This document shows, piece by piece, positions 47,398 through 58,807 of a stretch of DNA of 64,000 nt; positions within the stretch are counted from its first letter, which is position 1, and each line of letters opens with the position of its first letter. The translations under genes and the position numbers were made by a program. The stretch is taken from NCBI GenBank assembly GCA_036250195.1, contig JAVHZZ010000005.1:184460448-184524447 (forward strand). The letters are read 5' to 3'. The notes beneath the pieces are model-generated. The model was given only the letters and a program-made list of their open reading frames with translations, did not search any database and had not been told where the DNA came from. The DNA comes from Mixophyes australis. Lineage: Eukaryota; Chordata; Amphibia; Anura; Limnodynastidae.

Positions 47398-47436
<39 letters not shown>

Positions 47437-47640
47437 CACAAATACAGTGGTCATAATAGGGGTGAATACAGTGGTATGCCACATCGCCACTTCCCTCACT
47501 GCCTTCATTGTAAAACTATCAAATTCCATTCACTTACATTCACATTACATTTATACTGCCACATCTAAATGACCATACCACCACCTCTAAATGTCCACTT
47601 CGACCAATATATATATATATATATAAATATATATATATAT
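47389..47640 (+). repeat. Short form of the 22-bp minisatellite repeat between AT runs
   Basis: (AT)n at 47389-47432 and 47607-47640 enclose 47490-47606. That stretch matches the flanks and about two units of the array at 24316 (TATACTGCCACATCTAAATG, CATACCACCACCTCTAAATG, then TCCACTTCGACCA). It shows what the repeat looks like without expansion. Confidence 0.8.
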
Positions 47641-47929
47641 GTTGTATTTCAGCATAAAACAGCATAACACACACTTTATAGGTTCCCCGGCTTCTTGACA
47701 CACTAACTACACCCACAGGGCCTAGCTATTGTCTGGCTGTTTCTCAGCGTCAAAAGCCCTGCCCACCAGATCCCACAATCCTTTTTTTCACAAACACACA
47801 CCACATCAATCACACCCATGTTGTGCACCTATATATAAACTCCTTTCTCAAGGTAACAGCAAGGATCGTTAACCCTGCCTGGTTCTATTCCAGTTACCTT
47901 TTCCACAATATATATGTACTACTTGTGTT

Positions 47930-48150
47930 ATACACACGTCAGTTGGTCAGTCTCACGCACATCAGTTAGTCAGTCTCACGCACATCAGTCAATTACACAC
48001 ATGTCAGTCAGTTACACACACTTCAGCCAGTTGCACACATATCATTCAGTCAGTCAGTTGCACACATGCCAGTCAGTCAGTTACACAAACATCAGTCAGT
48101 CTTACGAGCATCAGTCAGTCAGTTACATAAACGTCAGTCTGTTACATACA
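47930..48150 (+). repeat. Degenerate CAGTCAGTTACACAC tandem repeat
   Basis: Ten or so imperfect units of 18-23 bp built from CAGTCAGT and ACACACAT words. It lies immediately upstream of the L2 coding region and may belong to that element's 5' region, as tandem promoters do in some LINEs. The long open frame here is a repeat artefact. Confidence 0.75.
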
Positions 48151-50919
48151 CATTGCTGTCTTTCTTCTCTCCCCTCTCCCCTTTCTAGTACTCCTGCACC
48201 CTTCTCCCACTCATTAGCTAGTCCATCCTCTCCCCTTCCTCTCCTTGCTACAGTCCAATGCACATCCTCACCTCCTGCACTCATCTCCATCCCAGATCCC
48301 TGCCCATCCCACACACCAGCAACCATGCCAATGTCATCCATATCTCCCCACTTCACTCTCTCCCTTTCTCCTGTGCTCTCTGGAATTCCAGATCCATCTG
48401 TAACCAACTGACCTCTATCAATGGCCTCTTCATATCCAACTTTCTTAACCTTCTTGCCATCAAAGAAATCTGCCTTTCTTCCACTGATACTGCTTTCTCT
48501 ACTGCTCTCTCCTAAGGAGGCCTCTCTTTCACCCACCACGTCAGACCTAATGACCACACAGGTGTTGGGTTTGGCATCCCCCTATCCCCCAAATGTAGCT
48601 TTCGTGTCATCTACCTTGTGCCCTCACTTTCATTCTCCTCCTTTGAAGTCCACTATCCATCTCTTCTACCCCATTCACCTCTTCATCTCCGTGGCTCAGT
48701 CATCTACCGCCCCCCTGGTTTAACTTACCAAATTTCTTGATAATTTTGCACCTGGCTTCCCCACTACCTCTCCATCATCATCATTTGTGACTTTAACATC
48801 CCCACAGACCCAACGTCCATCAAACTTTTTGCCCTTTCTTCCGCCTTTGACCTCTCACATTGGACCACTTCCTCCTATCCTTCACTAGTTCCTCATCTCC
48901 TGCTCCCCTCCCCATGCTCAAATCTACCCTTTCTAAATGCAAACTTCTCTCCCCTCTATCCACCCTAGCCTGCCACAACCAACTGACCTCCCTCTACATC
49001 CACACCCTCACCACTGCTCTTGACTCTGCTGCTCCTGCCGCTTCTGACCAACTTCGCCACTCTAAACCCCAACCTTGGCACTTCAAATTTACCTGGTTTC
49101 TTCAGAAATGAACACATAACACTGAACACCACTGGGGGAATTCTCATTACTTGGCAGAGTTCCTTCATTTTAAGTTCATCCTCTCATCTTAGCGTGCCAC
49201 CTTCTCCCTCGCCAAGCAATCATTCTTTAAGTCTCTCATCTCTTCACCATCCTCCTCTCCTCCTTTCCCATCCTCCCTAGCTGCTACTGACTTTGTCTCC
49301 TTTTTCACTTTCAAAATTGGGGCTATCAGACACAAAATCTCCTCCTCCTATCAGTCCATCCACCTCTCCCTCCACCCACTGTCTCTTGTGCTTCTTTTGC
49401 CCCGTTACAGGTGATGAAGTCCATCTCTTATATTATCCTCTCCACCCTCAAACTGTCCCCTGGATCCCATTTCCTCTTCCCCACTGCCTGCTCCCACCTC
49501 GCGCACCTTTTCAATTTGTCCCTCTAAACTGAAATCTGCCCGTAATCCTTTAAATATGCTCTTGTTTCACCCATTTTTAAAAAACCCAATCTTATCCCCA
49601 CCTGACTCTCTAACTACCATTGCTCTTCTACCTTTTGCCTCCAAAATATTTGAGTGGCTTGTCAGCAGCTACCTTTCTGACAACTGCCTCCTTGATCCCC
49701 TTTAATCTGGATTCTGCCCCCTCAACTTCACAGAAACTGCCTTTAAGTCACCAATGATATGCTCTCTGCCAAATCCAGGGGCGATTTCTTCCTGCTTATC
49801 TTCCTGGAACTCTCTGTGGCCTTTGACAACATGGATCACCCTCTTCTACACCACACCATTGGCTTTTCTGACACTGGTCTTTAATGCTTCACTTCCTACT
49901 TTGTCAAACATTCCGTCTGTGTTTCCATCTGTGGTTCCCCGCCCCATCCACTCTTTCTGTAGGAGTCTCACAGTGTCCTGCCCTTGCTTTTTTTCTCTGT
50001 ACATCTCCCTGAGTGAACTCATCAGTTCCTTCGGCCTTCATTACCACCTGTATGCAGAGGTGGTAATGATCTCTCCACTTCTCTCTTTATTCGGATATAC
50101 ATTTACCTCTCTTCCATCTCCTCCTGGATGTCCATAGGCTTTCTTCAACTTAACATGGCCAAAACTGAACTCACTGTCTTCTCTTCATCAAGAGTCTCCT
50201 CTCCTTCCGACCGTTCTATCACTGTTGACAAAACCACTATCTTTTCTGTTCCCCAACTCCATTGCCTGGGTGTCATTCTTGACTCTCCCTCTCCTTTCCC
50301 CCTCACATTCAATCTCACAGTCAATCTCTTGCCCCATACTGTCACTTCCAGCTCATCAACATCACCCATATCAGACCCTTCCTCTCCCAGGATGTCAACA
50401 AATCTCTTACCCACTCACTGATCATTTTGAGTCTCGACTACTACAATCTTCTCATTAATGGACTACCCATCTCCCATTTTGTTCTTCTGCAATCTATATT
50501 TAATGCTGCAGCTAAACTTTTTTCTTCCTCTCTCGCCACTCAACATCTGCCTTCCCTCTCTGCCAAACCGTACACTGGCTCCCTTTCCCCTACAGAATCC
50601 TTTTCAGACTCCTCACCCTCATGTACATGGCCCTCTCCAACTCCACTGCTCCCTATATCACCAACCTTATCTCCATACATATTCCCTTCCGCCTTCTCCT
50701 GTCGCCAAAGACTGTCACCTTTCCTCCCCTCTGGTAACCACATCTCACTCTTTTTTCCAAGATTTCTCCTGTGCTGCCCCCTTACCACTGGAATTATCTC
50801 CCTTGTTCTATCAGGTCATCCCTTAGCTTGTATAGCTTCAAATGGTCATTGAAAACCCATCTGTCTAGAAAAACCTACCAGTCCTCCACTTAACCATTTC
50901 ACCTAGTATACCTCACCTT
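48150..50919 (+). pseudogene. Long L2 LINE copy, endonuclease and reverse transcriptase
   Basis: The frame 48258-48515 reads ALWNSRSICNQLTSINGLFI then AIKEICLSSTDTA, the start of an L2 apurinic endonuclease (LWNARS-C-K, LAITETWL, where the catalytic TET reads KEI here). Reverse transcriptase follows near 49750-50430. A VAFDNMDHPLL motif appears, the catalytic YADD box is degraded (LYAEVV), and QLNMAKTELTVF and CLGVILDS are recognisable. The C-terminal part runs to ~50890. Stops and shifts are frequent. It is the longest L2 copy in the window and is split by the solo LTR at 50920. Confidence 0.85.
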
Positions 50920-52190
50920 TGTCACGGCAATAGGGTTTCTGGGATCCGTCTCAGGACGCTTGGGGCTAGCTGTGGCAGGGATGTAGTGGAAACTGGGAGG
51001 CTGGATGAGTGTCTTGCTCATAGGGATACCTCTATTCCTGTATACCAGACTGGACTCCATACTGGCATAAACAACTGGAATCTGGATCTGGTGGATTGGA
51101 ACCTGGACATGGGAACAGAGAGGACCTGACCCCACGTCCAGATACTCAATACCGCCAAGAACTCAGAAACTCAGAAGAATATAGTACCTGGGACTGGGAA
51201 GAGTCAGAACTCAAGCAGAGACTATACAGTGGCAACCTTCTGAATGGAATAAGCCTGGAACTGGCCTTGGACAACTCAGAACCTGAAGTAGGCCTGAAAC
51301 TGGAAGTCGGTACCCCGAGACACAGAGATGGCTCCAGAAAGTGGATGACTCAGAAACACAACCTACTACCCCAGATAGCAAGTAGGAGAGGCATGAATAG
51401 ATTGATGAGAGGAGGATCCACACAGGAGGTAACAGCTGGAAACTGTAGATGAGCAGTAGAATGAAGGTGAATCCACACAAGGAATAAATAGCCAAAGTCT
51501 TTATTTCAGCAAGCAGAGTGAAGCTGAATTCACACAAAGGGTTAATGGTTTAAAGTTTGTATCACAGCAAGCAGTCCATATAACAGCAATAAGATGAAGC
51601 TGATTTCACACAAAGGGTTAATGGTTTGAAATCCATACAAAAGCAAACAGGATGAAACTTAACTCACTCAGAGAGTAAATGGTTGAAGTCCATGTATTAG
51701 CAACAGGATGAGGCTGAATTCACTCAGAGGGTAAATGGTTGAAGTCCATGTATTAGCAACAGGATGAGGCTGAATTCACTCAGAGGGTAAATGGTTGAAA
51801 TCGGCATACAGCAGGCGGAATGAATCAGAAAACAGGATGAAGCTGAATTCACATGAAGGATTGATGGTTGAGATCTGCATACAGCAGACAGGATGAAACA
51901 GCAGTTATAAACAGCAACTGTGGTGGTCTGGAACTAGGAAAGTGTTGCACTGGCAATTTGCTGCATGTAGGAGGAGATTAATATAGTCTGCAGAGGAAAC
52001 TAATTGATGGATGAGATCAGATGTTCAGACTCAGCAGGATGTTTAACAAATGTCTCACCCAAGATGGCAGCCTCCAATACTGCAGACAGAAGTCACACTT
52101 GTCCCAGGATAGAATGCTGCCTTCGACCAAAAGGGAGATATGCAGTGATATGGTACCGCCGAATGGTGTAAATAAGACTAATTCGTAACA
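50920..52190 (-). mobile_element. Solo LTR (1.27 kb) inserted in the L2 copy
   Basis: The left end TGTCACGGC and right end TTCGTAACA bound the insert. The 5-bp flanks ACCTT (50915-50919) and ACCCT (52191-52195) agree at four bases. L2 sequence resumes on the right. Read on the minus strand it starts TGTTACGAA and ends GCCGTGACA, matching the GTGACA ends of the other gypsy LTRs here, so minus orientation is inferred. It carries a minisatellite (51455-51895) and no coding genes. Confidence 0.7.
51455..51895. repeat. ~57-75 bp minisatellite in the solo LTR
   Basis: About seven units share GCTGAATTCACTCAGAGGGT and AAATGGTTGAAGTCC words. Two consecutive units near 51690-51800 are nearly identical at a 57-bp period; others are longer and diverged. 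Confidence 0.85.
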
Positions 52191-52496
52191 ACCCTCTTTC
52201 AACCTCCATCTCTCCCACTTTTGCTTTTTGCAAGCAAATCCTCTTTACATTGGCTCCCCTTCATGTGTCAACTGTTTGTCTGACCATTTCCTTTTTATTG
52301 TAAACTTTAGTGAGCAGGTCCCTCTTCCCTCCTGTTCTCATTACCATGGGCTCTCTGCCCATTGATTCCACTCCTCTATTTACTTTGCACTTCTTCCAGT
52401 GACTCTATATCTGTTGGTTGCACCCACGCTAATGGATACATGTTTCAGCCTGCTCTGAATATACCCCTTGCACCCCAGTAGCTCAGTTGTAGTGTT
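52191..52496 (+). mobile_element. 3' end of the split L2 copy
   Basis: After the LTR, a segment like the L2 3' UTR follows (TTGTAAACTTTAGTGAGCAG then GTCCCTCTTCCCTCCTG, compare 6525-6560), ending near TAGTGTTATTTATACC. No clean tandem tail remains. Confidence 0.7.
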
Positions 52497-52889
52497 ATTT
52501 ATACCCTCAATCACAAAATGGTTTTCAGGACAAATCACTGATATTCATAGAAACACAAATTCTCTAGGATGAATACCACCCAGACTCATTCCCTTATTCA
52601 TTTTTAATTTGGTCAATTTATGTACAAAATTACAATATGCAAATATATATGTTGTCATGACAGGATATATTTGTTAGGATAGAGCAAAACGAATGAGCAA
52701 ACTTAAGAATAGATGGTGGACCAGCTGAAATTTAGAGTCTTGTAGACTCAAGTGACAGAAGAGGTTTGTTTTTAAAGCCACCAAGGCTGTATTACAAACC
52801 AGTTTATTATGGTTTAAGACCTCTTCATTGAAAAAATGGGCAAACTCTCATGAAGATGGTGAGATCAGCAATGTCACTTTAAGGAGCCA

Positions 52890-53560
52890 CTGAGCTAAAA
52901 TGCAGCTGAGAAAGATTTAGGTATCCACCAGTAATAGCGATGCATACAAAAACATATGGGTGATGCTCCCTGATACAAAGAGTAATAATAAAGCAACTGG
53001 TTTGGATGGAATTGGAGCAGAGACCCTAAAGGGATATTTTACAATCCTTCAGGAAAGACTTTGCCAACTACTCTTGAAAGTGTGAAACAAGGAGAATATA
53101 TTTGCTGGCAAGAAAAGGTGGAGACTGTGGAAATTAAAGAGTTATCTTCCTTTTATCAATAACAGGTAAGGTCTTACCAGTGTATTAGCATATCAGTAGC
53201 TGTCTCTATCAGTTGAAATACTTCCTTAATCACAAAGTGGCTTCATTCATCCAGTGTTACAAGAGACATGATTTACTGCTTGGTAGCTTCAAGAGAAATG
53301 CCAGGGACAACTACTACTATATAACGTGGCATTTATTGGTTTCATCAAAGCTTTTCATACTGTTAATCACCGTGTCTTTGTAGATACTTTAAAATGTGTG
53401 ACTCCCCTGTTAAATATATCCAGATTTTGAGTCTTTTGCATGATGAAATAGAACTAACTTCAATTGGCAGTAATGGTACAGTCATCACTCCCTTCAAGGT
53501 TTTGTGCATTGTTAATCATTTTAATTTCTTATGAATCCAAGCTTGTCACAAGGAGAACAA
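52890..53560 (+). pseudogene. LINE reverse-transcriptase relic of uncertain clade
   Basis: Fragments read NKATGLDGIGAETLKGYF (~52995), then about 300 bases on FIGFIKAFHTVNH (~53335), where the catalytic aspartate region FxDxxKAFDTVN is recognisable but damaged. A serine-leucine-x-histidine-aspartate stretch follows. This spacing is that of a non-LTR reverse transcriptase different from the L2 copies here. Multiple stops; edges uncertain; clade not assigned. Confidence 0.6.
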
Positions 53561-53957
53561 ATCCTTCATAGAGCTGATAGCAGACTTGTTGAAATACACA
53601 GGTGACAAGCTGTTGTAACACACACAGAGGTGCACCTTCAATAGATCCTGGATGCCTTGAGCTAAGTATTAAAAACATTTAAACACTTTAGCAACATGTG
53701 TAGAACAGTGCATTACCGGGCCCAAAGCATAGGGCAAAGCTTTTGTTAGTAGGAAAGCACCATGGTCCTCAGAAAAACTTGAGTCCAAAAACTAGACTAT
53801 ATAATATTATTGACAAGAGCAGTAAAAGATAGATTTAAAAAGTTGTAATTTTTATTTATTTTTTACATATTTAGTACTTCAGTAGCCAAGCTTAGATATT
53901 GGATCTCTTATAAAGATCAAGATATTAGAGTTTTGTCATTTAATCTTGGATTAGGTA

Positions 53958-53971
53958 TTGTTCTAATGTTA

Positions 53972-54011
<40 letters not shown>

Positions 54012-54180
54012 CATTATTATTATTGATTTGTAAGATGTCACAGAGCCCTACAGTGTTGGACAGTGGGGAAAACAGGACATGCATATGTAAAATAGAGACA
54101 TATATGGTACATAAAAAAATGACAGACATGAAAACAAAGATCTGGGAGGCCCAGTTCATGAGGGAGCTTATATTCTAATT
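53958..54180 (-). mobile_element. L2-type 3' tail in reverse orientation
   Basis: A (TTA)n run (53967-54025) is followed by GATTTGTAAGATGTCACAGA and later GGGAGCTTATATTCTAATTG. On the minus strand this is the order 'TTAGAATATAAGCTCC ... GACATCTTACAAATC (TAA)n', as in the L2-like tail at 63100-63348. It shares its 54060-54180 part with 62180-62330. Confidence 0.65.
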
Positions 54181-54407
54181 GGAAGAGGGCACAACTGGAA
54201 CATTAGGAGCAAGTGTGGCTCAGAGTGGAGATTGGGATAGTTCTGAGGTCCGTGAAGTATAGGTGGAAGCAGGGTAAGCTCTAATCAGCTCTGCAAGTTT
54301 GTTACAACCCAAAAAAGGGGAGAGAGGGTAGTGGCAATATGTGGATAAGTTTTGAGGGATTGGAAGTATGAGGTGTAAAGAAAATTTTGGAACGAGGAGA
54401 GCAAATA

Positions 54408-55847
54408 CCGTATTTTTAGCTCCATAAGACACACATTTTCCCCCCAAAAAAGTGGGGAAAAAAGTGTGTGCGTCTTATAGAGCGAATACTACATTGCACA
54501 CCACCTGAGAATTCTCGTCTAAACCGGAAGTTCGGCTATAAGGCATGCCTGCATTCCAAAATAGAGGAAGTGAGGAGTCCATCGTTTCCACATATCCCTG
54601 ATGAAGCCCACCCGAGCGCGGGAAAACGCTTTAGAAAATCTGACCATATCCACGATCCATCTATTGTTCGGAGCAGCTTTCCCGCACATCGTAGCTGATT
54701 CATTTGTATCCCACATCCCCTGAAGAAATCTGCCCCGCAGATGAAACGAGTTGGGACACGCCCACTTCTGTGACGTTATACAGGATATCCGGTCTATGCG
54801 TTCCACTGTGGAATGCACGCCAGGCTCTCTATCTCCATGCTTATCACCGTTAGGAACTCAAGTCTACATCAAGCCTCAAGAGCTCCACCGCTAGCCATCT
54901 GTCTCCACACCATCTACAGCTGCGATCCTTTCCGGATCACACCATTAGCCACCAGGTATCTTAGGTTTCCATCTGGACCCTCGCAGGCACTGTGGTGAGG
55001 TATTGTTTTATTTTCCCTAATCACTCACTTCCAACCAGGACTGAGACTTTTTGTGAGTATTTGAACTGCAGTTTTTTATGGATTCTTATCTACCTTATAC
55101 ATGTTTACCTTGGCAGCCTCCCTTCTTGTATATATATTATATATTGTATATATATATTAGCTCTTGGATGATGTTTTTATTTTTTATTCAATTTTTTTTA
55201 TTCAATTTTATTTATGATATCAGCCATTTGTGGTTGTTGCATCAATATTGTCTTTTTTATCTCCTTGTTTATTCATTTTGTTCCAATTAAATCAATTGTT
55301 TATTTTTATATAATGTCTCTCAATATTCATGCCACACAATATTCTTATATTCTTATATTCTGCATTATGGCAATCATTTCAATGATTAGTTAGCTCTAGG
55401 CAATTGAGCGCAATACAGCTGTTATATATTGTATATTTTTACATGCAACTCCGATTCTGTGCCACTGCAGCGCTGTAGTGTATTGTTAACTTCCCTAACT
55501 ACAAGTAAGGAGAAAAGTATCAGCTGGGATACCAGCGTGATTCCGCGAAGGCGCACCTCAAAGAAACTGGGAAATCACAACTTCCACTGACCACCTGGAC
55601 ACTGAAGTGGATTTTGTGCAAAAGAAAACTATCGGAAGGTGATCGTCCCTCCCTAACTATAAGTCTAAAGACTGTCTCCCCTTCTGAGGTGTTTTTTTCC
55701 GGCAGTGCCCGCTGTTGTGGTATATTACCGATATCCATCTATAAGTGTGTATGAGATTTGGTTCAGAATATTTTTTTTCCTTTTTTCCTCCTCTAAAAAC
55801 TAGGTGCGTCTTATGGTCAGGTGCGTCTTATGGAGCGAAAAATACGG
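54408..55847. mobile_element. 1.44-kb mariner-type element with hammerhead-like motif
   Basis: CCGTATTTTTAGCTCCATAA at the left and TTATGGAGCGAAAAATACGG at the right are inverted. TA dinucleotides flank it (54406-54407, 55848-55849), and TGCGTCTTATAG/AGGTGCGTCTTATGG lie subterminally. TA duplication suggests the Tc1/mariner superfamily. No transposase frame is found. The interior carries a hammerhead-like motif, the palindrome GCGTTCCACTGTGGAATGC and an AT-rich block, part of it shared in inverse orientation with 61213-62179. Confidence 0.8.
54716..54756 (+). ncRNA. Hammerhead-ribozyme-like motif (minimal type I)
   Basis: The order fits a minimal type-I hammerhead. Stem I is TCCC (54716-54719) with GGGA (54753-54756). 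The core is CTGAAGA (54720-54726). One extra A precedes a perfect 6-bp stem II, ATCTGC/GCAGAT with loop CCC (54728-54742). GAAA follows (54743-54746), then a very short stem III around C-GA-G, and GTT as cleavage triplet (54750-54752). Minimal hammerheads of this kind are known from Penelope-like retroelements, including in amphibians. A diverged CTGATGA...GGGAAAAC copy starts ~121 bp upstream (54599). Activity is unproven; the 4-bp stem I is weak. Confidence 0.45.
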
Positions 55848-55849
55848 TA

Positions 55850-56540
55850 GTTGCCAAAATTAGCCACTGTCCTCTAAACTATGACTGTAATACATGTAAC
55901 AGTGTGTGTTTGCCTATTTCTCTCTTATAAAGCACATCAAATATATTTCTGTCTGGTTACGATTGACTAGCCCTGCTGATTTTACAGTTTAATTTACCTG
56001 TAAGAGTTAACGAGACTAATTGCTAATTGTTAGGCATGTCGCATGACGTTTGAATGAGATAATTTTATATTACACTGGCCATGGCTACTCCTCAAAACAG
56101 TGATACGTGTATGTATATCTGTTCTTGCATAAAGGGGCTTATATAGAGTTGGACGCAAATTGTGTTTTAAAAAACAATTTGCTTTTTTACTACTGTCCAT
56201 GCATACAATGGTAGGCACTAGGGGGCACTAGGGATACTCACATTTTATTTCTGTTTCTCAAAATAGTTCCTCCAATCAGACTTAAAATTTGATAATGTAG
56301 AAGCCTCCTCTAGAACCAGCAGAGGAATGAGGCTCAGTTAAAATAAATTGTGAAGGTTGGTTGCCAGCAGTGTACTATTTTAAGATTTCTATATTTTTTT
56401 TTATGTGTGTCTGCCTTAGCTGCCTCTCCTTCCTTCCAAACATACCACACCACCAGAGGGAGCCCAGTAATACCGGTTGCCAGTGACTGCTTTGTTATTA
56501 GATGCTGATAATGCTACTACCCAACAATTGCCACACTTAA
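55850..56540. other. Mostly unrecognised, with a Harbinger MITE fragment
   Basis: At 56134-56185, GGGGCTTATATAGAGTTGGA followed by CGCAAATTGTG resembles the left end of the 26515/27700 MITE family; no right end is present. The remainder is unremarkable. Confidence 0.45.
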
Positions 56541-56549
56541 TTTCCATAC

Positions 56550-56716
56550 CTCTTAGAGTGTAAGATCATTTGGGCAGAGCCACCTTTACCCTCTGTTTCT
56601 CATTAGTGTATGTAATTTGTTTTGTATGTAAAGTGTATGTATGTAAAAAATGTAAAGTGCATTGAGCCCTATTGCGAGATAAGTGCTATATAAATACAAT
56701 TATTATTATTATTATC
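56550..56716 (+). mobile_element. L2-like LINE 3' end
   Basis: GTGTAAGATCATTTGGGCAG, then AAAGTGCATTGAGCCC and AAGTGCTATATAAATACAAT followed by (TTA)n, is the arrangement of an L2-type 3' UTR and tail. No coding part is attached. Confidence 0.7.
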
Positions 56717-57427
56717 ACTAGGGGACATTCATGAAGATATACCAAACACACATTACTTATAAATTACAAGAAATAATAGTGACAAATTATTCAAAGACTT
56801 CAAATTCACTAAATAATTAGCCTAAAGAAAAGGATGCATTTTAGAATAACAAAGATCCTATTATATGAAGAACAGCAATTGATAGAGTAAGTACTGATGA
56901 ATTAGAGCCATAAAAGAGGACACTAAGTAAACAGGTAAAGACATTGTACTGTATTGGTTCTAATGTTTTCTAACACCTAGATAGTAGAGGGTCTGAATGA
57001 GAAATATATTGTGCACAATAGGAAAGGTCGCAGAGTTCCAACAAAAATAATGGGCAATAGTTACGCTTGGTCTTTGCAGTGATAAAGTCAAACACATCTG
57101 TATGTTTTTCCAGCATAATTCTGGATTTATGCCTTACTAATCAGAAAACCATCATTGACAAATTGTGTAATACTGGATGGAGCTCTCTATGATTAGATTA
57201 AATGAAATATACAGATGATTTTCAAAGTCGGGCACTGTCAATCTTTTGAAACCGGCATGTTCACCTAAACCATTAAGTGATAAACCCAGCAGTGTAGGCG
57301 TGTGCTGTCTGTACTGCTCTCCCAATTAATTCTGCATTGTGAAGAACATTAGGAGTGTCTATATAAAAATGAGTACTCAAATTGTGTGACAAATTTAGAT
57401 CTTTGTAATTTATTAATAAAAAGACAC
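56717..57427. other. Intron-like stretch, no feature recognised
   Basis: No supportable feature. A minus-strand open frame at 57273-57464 has a fair acceptor-like tract but no donor. Confidence 0.4.
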
Positions 57428-57430
57428 ATA

Positions 57431-57662
57431 GGGGGGTATTCAATTGACGGCGGGATCGCCACAAAGCCCGCGCTCAAAAAATATTACCGTTAATACGGTA
57501 ATATCTCGCTGGATTTCAGCTCGCGGCTCCCTGAGCCGAGAGCTGAAATCCAGCGAGTAAATTACCGTATTAACGGTATTTACGCGCAATATTACTATAT
57601 TAACGGTAATATTTTTCGAGCGCGGGCTTTGTGGCGATCCCGCCGTCAATTGAATACCCCCC
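57431..57662. mobile_element. 232-bp CpG-rich fold-back MITE
   Basis: GGGGGGTATTCAATTGACGG and its exact complement bound the element, with ATA on both sides (57428-57430, 57663-57665). The arms are ~100 bp and almost perfectly complementary (GGCGGGATCGCCACAAAGCC; TTAATACGGTAATA). About a dozen CpGs remain, unusual for this window and suggestive of recent insertion. Confidence 0.92.
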
Positions 57663-57785
57663 ATAATGTCAGAAGGTCAAAATATATGGACACTTGGTTA
57701 AGTTAAAAAAACAAATTGAGTATACAGATGGGGCATATTTCTTCTTGCCTAATTGTGATGCATCCTTAAGTGATGAGGATGTGTT

Positions 57786-58063
57786 CAGGGCCATCTTAAC
57801 AACATTATGGGCCCCCGGGCAAAGCAGTGCACCGGGGCCCCTAAATATAGATATAGATATATAGATGTATATAGATGCAGATATAGATATAGATATATAG
57901 AGATAGATAGATGTACTTGCTCAGTGACCCTTGAAGGTTTTTTTTGCAGGTTTTTTCTTTTGCAGGATTATTTATTCTCATTAAGAGCCATGCCTATGGG
58001 GCCCCCTTGCCCGTGGGGCCCCCAGGCAGCTGCCCATCATGCCCAATGGAAAAGATGGCCCTG
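57786..58063. mobile_element. 278-bp hAT MITE with GATA-type microsatellite
   Basis: The ends CAGGGCCATCTTAACAAC and AAAAGATGGCCCTG are flanked by the exact 8-bp duplication GATGTGTT (57778-57785, 58064-58071). The family is that of 23992-24252 (shared GGGCCCCCGGGCA and AGCAGTGCACCGGGGCCCCT). The centre holds (GATATA/GATA)n in place of the poly-A/T of the other copy. Confidence 0.93.
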
Positions 58064-58071
58064 GATGTGTT

Positions 58072-58640
58072 CACACCTCCCAACTGTCTCCATTTAGTGA
58101 AGGTTGGAAGGTATGTCTCACTCACCGCTGCTTTGCATAGCTGAGGGTATTTTCAAGAAGCGCAAAGGGGTTTGGGAAGACCTAGTGCTTCAGAGGCACT
58201 AGGAGCACCAACGGAGGGAGTGGCTACACTCTCCATTGTAAAATGAGCATGACCCAAACTGTGAGGTGCCACCCCCCATCCTGATTCTAAAGACTGTAAT
58301 GTTGGGATGTATGCATGCTGGATTGGACTGCACTAATACCACCCACAGTGTCACAATAGGTGTGCAGAGAAGTAGGAGTTGGTGGCCCTATCAGCATGTC
58401 TGGAGACAAGTAACCAATCATGTCTTTAGGCAAGAGAAAGCTTGTTGCATCTCTACCTTCATTAAATGAGGTTGACTATAAACCTGAATACAGATTTTGT
58501 TCTTTTACCTTTCTTGCACTTTTTTCTTCTCATATGTCTCATTGTACTTTCTTTGGATGTCTCTTCCACCTAAGAAAATATATTGTTATCACCAGGACTC
58601 CACGTACAACAAATCACAGATAATAAACTAAGCACCAAAC
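58072..58640. other. Intron-like stretch, no feature recognised
   Basis: The plus-strand open frames 58266-58623 overlap in different frames and lack splice sites. Confidence 0.4.
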
Positions 58641-58807
58641 CTGAACAATTTGTGTCAAACTTGTCTGGTGTAGTTTTGCTTGAGTTTCATTTAAAATATT
58701 CCTCTCCTTTCCCTTCATTACATTAAGCTCTGTTTCCATATCCTTCGTAGTGCTGGGAATAAATTCCTTGTGAACATTAGGTGCTCTTTGAGAGGCCAAG
58801 GGTTGTC
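58641..58807 (-). CDS. Candidate internal exon of an unrecognised host gene
   Basis: On the minus strand a 167-bp segment follows a strong acceptor (CTTGTCATTTCCTTCACAG) and ends CAG|GTTTGG, a weak but legal donor. One frame is open for 55 codons after two leading bases. It contains QPLASQRAPNVHKEF, TTKDMETELNVMKGKE and NETQAKLHQTSLTQIVQ, a charged, probably helical composition that could be coiled coil. It enters with one base of a codon already used and leaves in phase 0. It cannot splice directly to 26274-26359, which needs a phase-1 donor, so either an exon is missing between them or the two belong to different genes. No transposon similarity is seen. Confidence 0.5.

Noticed and set aside
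47914..48411. 165-codon open frame starting in the CAGTCAGT repeat
   Set aside because: The first half is translated tandem repeat (S, H, Q, Y words); the second half runs into L2 sequence. It is not a gene.
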